DNA of 47,597 nucleotides, from NCBI GenBank assembly GCA_934716995.1, contig CAKUYO010000018.1, positions 1-47,597 of the forward strand, read 5' to 3'. The DNA is from an uncultured Bacteroidales bacterium (GTDB taxonomy: Bacteria; Bacteroidota; Bacteroidia; Bacteroidales; Paludibacteraceae). Positions 44,301 through 47,597 of the stretch are shown in pieces. A program made the position numbers and the translations under genes. The notes under the pieces are model-generated. The model ran no database searches, was not told the DNA's origin, and saw nothing but the letters and a program-made list of their open reading frames with translations. Position 1 is the stretch's first letter. Every line of letters starts with the position of its first letter.

Positions 44301-44635
44301 GATAATCCCCGCGAATCTTTGCTCCAGATACTATTCCATTCACCATCTACATTTTGATACACATCAAGTTTAGCAGCATCAAGAGAAGTATTCAACCATC
44401 TGTCAATCCTTGCAGAAAAGGTCAAAACAGCCCCCGGTCCTTTCAAATTGTATTCATAACTTTCCCCCGATTCGATAGACGACAACGAGTGTTCCCTGCT
44501 TTCATCCAACACATCGTAAGTCCCCGTAATACCATCTTTGTTTGGATATTCAGGCCATTCCGCATACATACAAACAGGTAAACATAGCAACACACACGCT
44601 AATACCCGCTTAACAACATTTTTTACGCACATCAT
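41381..44635 (-). CDS. Large surface protein with type IX secretion C-terminal domain
   Basis: 1084 residues (or 1083 from the next Met). Signal peptide VVKRVLACVLLCLPVCMYAE; then several beta-sandwich/Ig-like modules (HNATLTIDGKMVTLHGITKG near 230; a BIG2-like stretch TAYAVDSLGRRTNTAIYYTI near 265). The end, LYTIGGVLVRKAANGTMSAS then GLPAGVYILRQGNTSTKIVH, is a classical type A sorting domain (GxxLPxGxYil...KiV), so it should be exported through the type IX system and attached to the surface. No enzyme signature is seen. The promoter is at 44694-44724, and a small sorting-tail protein gene follows 12 bp downstream. Confidence 0.88.
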   Translation of the reverse strand: MMCVKNVVKRVLACVLLCLPVCMYAEWPEYPNKDGITGTYDVLDESREHSLSSIESGESYEYNLKGPGAVLTFSARIDRWLNTSLDAAKLDVYQNVDGEWNSIWSKDSRGLSNKYTDFSVNIDTRATQLRFQTSGGLYNRVFKNVKVSMATVRPTFPQDKVDFGLVYFNAGDTVRAFDMDWCNTQALTYSLADESGQFEVWIEDNAAVGKYGTANVNVRYKHSELGEHNATLTIDGKMVTLHGITKGMQSIRWNQNLMGYIAAEDGTIDETTLLTAYAVDSLGRRTNTAIYYTIDDTDIAEVVDNGDGTYSIRIKATGTTYIHATTAESDIYDTATATHEVRVSKYGEPCGSLALYAPDEQDMSWGGNTDPMALSGEGVELTFMAHEKSGSISFLAIQYSTDNGTSWSYLKKNISLTVDYKKYGPYSIPNGTTHILFDMTGTLHQYVRDVQVTQKSYLTTTMASLSVEGYINREFADTIRVQYSDVPIVQYSLTQHHGGAAVLVPQETVDNSCGDYGVYTFVLKGTAAQPFQSKDTIFFYTADGHSVEVPVRFNVVSEPTFTFDLKEGDWKESALWACNNRYDHGQLPTAATPVVIKQPVTISTNVEAYSVVLKDGGKITIAPTGGLTVYAGGITGADKDKLVIESNKTGAGFFRMSPEAGTAMPEATILYTTRSTLDTGADKDATWQYAGAPAAGVYFDKNAQTWISRWDEQQGWIEETGAFEMVPFAGYTITQYGQPTYALAGQLINADQDIVLSHKAAGDNVFANSYAAPIDVKNFTVEDFDEGIERTFYLFNAGSWNQWNAGEADGTNLGGNGDDTPGHYCAIPVLLASQYDSRYDITTIPPMSGVYVVATTDGATIHLNYGKHVWNAQGVLNVPMRAQQRHADVAARRLRVQVNSAHSGADRIYLFEDAMYSADYDNGYDAIKQVADGLANLYAGTPFGKAEVAATDHIDSTYIGFAAGEDDTYTLTFTSLTGDSLYLQDTANDSVTAITEGGQYRFYATPKTDTPNRFRVLTERPKKPTPTVPTGVPVAVVADEPAALYTIGGVLVRKAANGTMSASGLPAGVYILRQGNTSTKIVHY

Positions 44636-44693
44636 AGTTTTAGTACCTTGTCGAGGAATATCCCTCGTTTCCTTTATTTCATCAAAAACAGCG

Positions 44694-44724
44694 CAAAATT
44701 ATGATTTATCCGCTGAATATACAA
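44694..44724 (-). promoter_or_regulatory. Promoter of the type IX substrate gene
   Basis: Minus strand: TTG (44724-44722), 20 bp, TAATTTTG (44701-44694). The rest of the gap 44636-44963 holds a terminator and repeat copy B, but no gene. Confidence 0.75.
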
Positions 44725-44819
44725 GTTTTCAACCAAAAAATAGGTACGATTATTAATAATCTGCAATAATTTCGTAATACCCGTATATCTATCTTTTGAA
44801 TACTTTGTAGCATAAAAAA

Positions 44820-44844
44820 GGCTGTCTGACAAATGCAGACAGCC
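44820..44844 (-). terminator. Terminator of the radical SAM operon
   Basis: GGCTGTCTG (44820-44828), loop ACAAATG, CAGACAGCC (44836-44844). On the minus strand TTTTTTATG follows the stem. Confidence 0.9.
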
Positions 44845-44888
44845 CATTTTAGTATAGTACCCTCTTAAGCCTACCTTATGCTATCGGG

Positions 44889-44953
44889 TGTATGTGATTC
44901 GTATGTGATTCGTATGTTATTAGGCGGTTTTTGCTTGTATTATAGCGAGTTAT
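44889..44953 (-). repeat. 65-bp dispersed repeat, copy B
   Basis: Reverse complement of 884-948 with two mismatches. It begins 11 bp after the radical SAM stop and includes three 11-bp units (GTATGTGATTC twice, GTATGTTATTA; 44890-44922). Confidence 0.9.
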
Positions 44954-44963
44954 ATAAAAGTTA

Positions 44964-46034
44964 TTATTTCCCTTGTTCCAACCTGTGCAAATGACACAAC
45001 ATCAGGCTGCCGTCCTCCCTGCGCAGGTGCATGCCGTTCCCCTCGCAGAACCCGAATACCTTGCAGTCCTTGCATGGCGCCTCTTTGCGCATCCAATCGC
45101 GGTTACGGTACTGCTGAAAACCGTTTTCCCATACGTCCCAGAACGAATCCTTGTATATGTTTCCCTGATAGTACTTGCCACGGATACTGGTACATGCCGA
45201 TATACTGCCGTCTATCAGGATAGATGCAATCGACAGTCCCGCCGCACACTGGTACAAATGGTCGCGCACCTTGCCCTCATAGTCCCCGAGGAAACCCTCG
45301 CACGAGTAACTCACATGCCGTCCCGCTTCCCGCTCCGATACGATAAAATCCATCAACTGCCGGAACTGTTTGTCCGTCAGTATCAGTTCGGGGTGTTGCG
45401 CGGCACGCCCCATCGGGTCAATGCCGAACACTCGCCAGTCGCGTGCGCCGAGGCTCCAAATCAAGTCGCGTATCTCGCCCAACCGGTCTATATTCCGCTG
45501 GTTCGCACACGTTACCACATCCCATGCCAAGTCTTTCTCTCCGGCAGCCAAACGTATCGCCCTGCACGCCCCCTCAAAAGCCATAGGGTGCTGACGCAGC
45601 CATACATGATCGTCCTTCAAGCCGTCCAAACTGATAGCCATCGAGCGCAGCCCCGCCTGCCGTAGCGCACGGAAACGCTCCGGCGTAAGTGCCAGTCCGT
45701 TGGTTACCATTCCCCACGGATACCCCCTGTCGTAGAGCGCACGCCCCACCTGCTCCAGATCCTTGCGCATCAGCGGTTCGCCGCCCGAGATGATAATCAG
45801 CACCTTGTGCGGATCCACGTGTGGCGTTATCTCTGTGTCTATCACGTGCAGAAAATCCTCTGCGGGCATATCCGGTTGCGTTACCGACGACACGCAATCG
45901 CTCCCGCAATGCAGGCAATGCACATTGCAGCGCAGCGTACTCTCCCAAAACAACTGCTGCAACGGGTGAAGCGTCTTTAGGTTATGACGCCGCAACTGCT
46001 CAAGCCGAAGTGCCAATCGAAGACGAAAATCCAT
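44964..46034 (-). CDS. Radical SAM/SPASM enzyme, lipoprotein-associated
   Basis: 356 residues, cytoplasmic. The radical SAM cluster motif is ESTLRCNVHCLHC (Cys36, Cys40, Cys43), followed by IIISGGEPLMRKD and MAISLDG. The C-terminal SPASM region has Cys263, Cys281, Cys321, Cys324, Cys330 and Cys347 (CKDCKVFGFC then a distant Cys), enough for auxiliary iron-sulfur clusters. SPASM enzymes typically modify peptides. The small lipoprotein 53 bp upstream on the same strand fits the Bacteroidetes rSAM/lipoprotein pairing (TIGR04133/TIGR04134, from memory), in which the lipoprotein is the presumed substrate. The reaction is unknown. The gene ends before the terminator at 44820-44844. Confidence 0.9.
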   Translation of the reverse strand: MDFRLRLALRLEQLRRHNLKTLHPLQQLFWESTLRCNVHCLHCGSDCVSSVTQPDMPAEDFLHVIDTEITPHVDPHKVLIIISGGEPLMRKDLEQVGRALYDRGYPWGMVTNGLALTPERFRALRQAGLRSMAISLDGLKDDHVWLRQHPMAFEGACRAIRLAAGEKDLAWDVVTCANQRNIDRLGEIRDLIWSLGARDWRVFGIDPMGRAAQHPELILTDKQFRQLMDFIVSEREAGRHVSYSCEGFLGDYEGKVRDHLYQCAAGLSIASILIDGSISACTSIRGKYYQGNIYKDSFWDVWENGFQQYRNRDWMRKEAPCKDCKVFGFCEGNGMHLRREDGSLMLCHLHRLEQGK

Positions 46035-46087
46035 AGAAATTTGTTAATTTACAAATTTACACACTTACAAATTTACAAATTCTCCAA

Positions 46088-46381
46088 TCAGTGTCTTGGT
46101 ATCATTACGCCGTATTTTACCATTATCTGCGGGTCGCGGCGCGGCATATCGCTCACTTTCGTCGAGTCTTCCGTCGGCGGAAGAGGCTTGATCGAATCCG
46201 CCTGCACAGCATTCTCAGGGTTATCCACTACCACCGGGCGGTAATCCTCCACTTGCACGCCGTACAATGCCACTACACCGTACTCATTATTGGTCGTACT
46301 CTTCTGCGTATGGCACCCCGCCAAAGCCAGACTAATCGTCCCTAACAGCACATTGATTCTGCTCAAAATCTTCCGTTTCAT
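46088..46381 (-). CDS. Small lipoprotein, putative radical SAM substrate
   Basis: 97 residues. The N-terminus MKRKILSRINVLLGTISLAL then AGC (Cys23) has the INxLLG pattern I recall for radical-SAM-associated lipoproteins. The mature part is short, acidic and Pro-rich and carries three YGV motifs (34-36, 40-42, 90-92), the last in VKYGVMIPRH at the very end. It is the first gene of the transcript, 53 bp before the radical SAM gene, and has a perfect promoter at 46447-46478. Repeated small motifs in a short protein beside a SPASM enzyme suggest a post-translationally modified lipoprotein; which residues are altered is unknown. Confidence 0.75.
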   Translation of the reverse strand: MKRKILSRINVLLGTISLALAGCHTQKSTTNNEYGVVALYGVQVEDYRPVVVDNPENAVQADSIKPLPPTEDSTKVSDMPRRDPQIMVKYGVMIPRH

Positions 46382-46407
46382 ATCTAACTCTTTTTTATTG
46401 TATTCTA

Positions 46408-46440
46408 ATTAATGGTCAATTAATGGCTAATTATATGTTC
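46408..46440 (-). repeat. GAACGTTAATT-type dispersed repeat, right part only
   Basis: The reverse complement reads GAACATATAATTAGCCATTA then ATTGACCATTAAT, the right half of the dispersed repeat. It lies in the leader of the small lipoprotein gene. Confidence 0.65.
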
Positions 46441-46446
46441 CTCCCG

Positions 46447-46478
46447 CAAAGATACGCCAAAATCCCCGTTCCTGCAAA
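46447..46478 (-). promoter_or_regulatory. Promoter of the lipoprotein/radical SAM operon
   Basis: Minus strand: TTTG (46478-46475), 20 bp, TATCTTTG (46454-46447). Its -33 box lies only 4 bp from that of the divergent promoter. Confidence 0.87.
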
Positions 46479-46482
46479 TTTA

Positions 46483-46514
46483 TTTGCCGTTTCCGTTTTT
46501 TTTCTGTACCTTTG
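46483..46514 (+). promoter_or_regulatory. Promoter of the 5'-nucleotidase-domain gene
   Basis: TTTG (46483-46486), 20 bp, TACCTTTG (46507-46514); start codon 24 bp after the -7 box. Confidence 0.87.
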
Positions 46515-46538
46515 CGACCTATTCAAATGAATTTCACT

Positions 46539-47270
46539 ATGAAAAAACTCCTTATTCTCTGTCTGCCCCTGCTCTTTTTCTCCTGCCAAAAACAAATGCA
46601 GGTCGTCTCCGTTTCCACCGAAGCCATACCCGTGGACTCATCATTGGACGCCATTCAGGATACGGCATATATCGCTTACTTGACCCCCGTCAAAGCCGAT
46701 TTGGAGCGTGAGATGAACGTGGTTCTCGGCTATGCACCCTCGCCGCTCACCGTCTATCCGCCCGAATGTCCTATGCTCAACTGGGCAAGCGATGCCCTGC
46801 TGACCAAGGCACGCCAACTGTACCCCGGAGGACAGGTGGATATGGCGGTCGTCAATATCGGCGGTATGCGCTGCGAATGGGCGGCGGGCAATATCACCCG
46901 TCAGGATGTCTTCCAACTGATGCCTTTCGACAACGAATTGGTGGTTCTTACCCTTCGCGGTGAGGATATTCTCGAGTTGTGCCAGGTCTTTGCCGAAGAC
47001 TACGGACAAGGTGTAGCGGGGCTGCGTATGTCTGCCGAGGACAAGCAACTCATTGACGCGCAGATCAACGGGCAATCCATCGACCCGGAAGCCTACTACA
47101 CCGTTGCCACCAGCGACTATCTCTCCGGCGGCACCGACCACATGACGCCCCTCACACACTATATCGAGATATGGCGTTCCGACCGTCTCATTCGCGACCT
47201 CTACCTCGAAGCCGTCCAAGAGCAACACACCATCGTTGCACCCGTGGACGGTCGTATGGATATCCATTGA
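46539..47270 (+). CDS. Lipoprotein with stand-alone 5'-nucleotidase C-terminal domain
   Basis: 243 residues from ATG 46539 (MKKLLILCLPLLFFSC, Cys16 lipobox); an earlier in-frame Met lies too close to the promoter. The body is a 5'-nucleotidase C-terminal (substrate-binding) domain: LNWASDALLTKAR, VVNIGGMRCEWAAGNITRQD, LMPFDNELVVLTLRG, and YTVATSDYLSGGTDHM. The metallophosphoesterase half that normally precedes this domain is absent. In Bacteroidetes the two halves are often separate neighbouring genes, and the ORF starting at 47577 could be the partner. Expected to bind nucleotide or nucleoside in the periplasm. Confidence 0.88.
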   Translation: MKKLLILCLPLLFFSCQKQMQVVSVSTEAIPVDSSLDAIQDTAYIAYLTPVKADLEREMNVVLGYAPSPLTVYPPECPMLNWASDALLTKARQLYPGGQVDMAVVNIGGMRCEWAAGNITRQDVFQLMPFDNELVVLTLRGEDILELCQVFAEDYGQGVAGLRMSAEDKQLIDAQINGQSIDPEAYYTVATSDYLSGGTDHMTPLTHYIEIWRSDRLIRDLYLEAVQEQHTIVAPVDGRMDIH

Positions 47271-47307
47271 CATCATATATAGTTTGCATTTACTTTCCGT
47301 TGATTAT

Positions 47308-47329
47308 ATCGGGTGATTATCGGGTGATT
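47308..47329. repeat. Tandem 11-bp repeat, two units
   Basis: ATCGGGTGATT twice. The gap 47271-47576 also holds the hairpins at 47389-47435 and no convincing gene. Confidence 0.7.
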
Positions 47330-47388
47330 AACGAACTATGTTGAAAAAAATGATTTTTATGGATAAAAAGGTGCTTTATTGCCTCGTC

Positions 47389-47435
47389 GGGAGTGTTCCG
47401 ACACTCCCTTGCCGGCAGGCGCTCCCTGCGGGGAG
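47389..47435. repeat. Pair of GC-rich hairpins
   Basis: GGGAGTG (47389-47395), TTCCGA, CACTCCC (47402-47408); then CTCCC (47422-47426), TGCG, GGGAG (47431-47435). No U-tract. The two share the GGGAG/CTCCC arms, so alternative pairings are possible. Confidence 0.6.
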
Positions 47436-47576
47436 TGGTTGAGGTCCCTTGGAGACAAATCCGTCCTGATAATCGGTGTTGTGTTTGACAACCGCAAAAC
47501 TCTGCCGGATGACCTTATTCTGTCTTACACGGAAAAAGGTTGACTCATAGAATATAAAAAATAAATAAAAGATTTT

Positions 47577-47597
47577 ATGAGTACAAAACGTAGAACA
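47577..47597 (+). CDS. Start of a gene cut by the window edge
   Basis: ATG at 47577 opens MSTKRRT and runs off the end. The twin arginine after a short polar start is compatible with a Tat signal (RRTFLK type). It could be the metallophosphoesterase half of a split 5'-nucleotidase. Seven codons are too few to be sure. Confidence 0.4.

Noticed and set aside
47338..47442. Short ORF MLKKMIFMDKKVLYCLVGSV and on
   Set aside because: 34 codons, running through the palindromic hairpins, with no promoter and no similarity that I recognise.

Overview
The window is a chromosomal piece of a Bacteroidales bacterium (phylum Bacteroidota). The left edge is the 5' end of a 16S rRNA gene on the minus strand. 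Promoters carry the Bacteroidetes signature TTTG, 20 bp, TAnnTTTG. The gene content fits: SusC/SusD transporter, hybrid two-component sensors with AraC outputs, a type IX secretion C-terminal signal, and many lipoproteins. Coding DNA is rather GC-rich, while the gaps are AT-rich and full of short repeats.

Layout. 1-1116: rRNA promoter region with two near-duplicate promoters, a cloverleaf-like inverted repeat and dispersed repeats. 1117-10876 (+): rfbA, a hybrid sensor/regulator, two FKBP-like lipoproteins, glmM, surE, a small membrane protein and lpxB. 10984-15707 (-): dacB, birA, a cotH-like lipoprotein gene and rfbB, tightly packed as one operon behind a good promoter. 16322-19172 (-): a secreted multidomain protein and a BRO-N protein. 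19308-34433 (-): a polysaccharide utilisation locus (PUL). In transcription order it holds GH2 beta-galactosidase, GH16, an Ig-like lipoprotein, a duplicated beta-helix protein, a GH43 of the exo-beta-1,3-galactanase type, SusC and SusD. 34902-40797 (+): a short ORF that looks like the fused ends of a deleted GH51 arabinofuranosidase, a second cotH-like gene and a second hybrid sensor. 40925-44635 (-): a type IX secretion substrate and a small protein with a C-terminal sorting-like tail. 44964-46381 (-): a radical SAM/SPASM enzyme with a small lipoprotein partner. 46539-end (+): a 5'-nucleotidase C-terminal domain lipoprotein and the first codons of another gene.

How it works together. The PUL enzymes (GH16 endo, GH43 exo, GH2), with the GH51 remnant, best fit type II arabinogalactan or a beta-1,3-galactan backbone; beta-1,3-glucan is the main alternative. 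The sensor at 36697 is the likely regulator. A 28-bp motif sits at exactly the same distance from the -7 box of the GH2 and GH16 genes, where a -33 box would be, and a third copy precedes the GH51 remnant. It is the best candidate operator.

The most unusual features are this operator, the GH51 remnant, a 7-bp intergenic repeat translated in frame inside lpxB, 11-bp-period tandem repeats of unrelated sequence in many gaps, a dispersed GAACGTTAATT element with one copy bounded by 33-bp terminal inverted repeats, and the radical SAM/lipoprotein pair.
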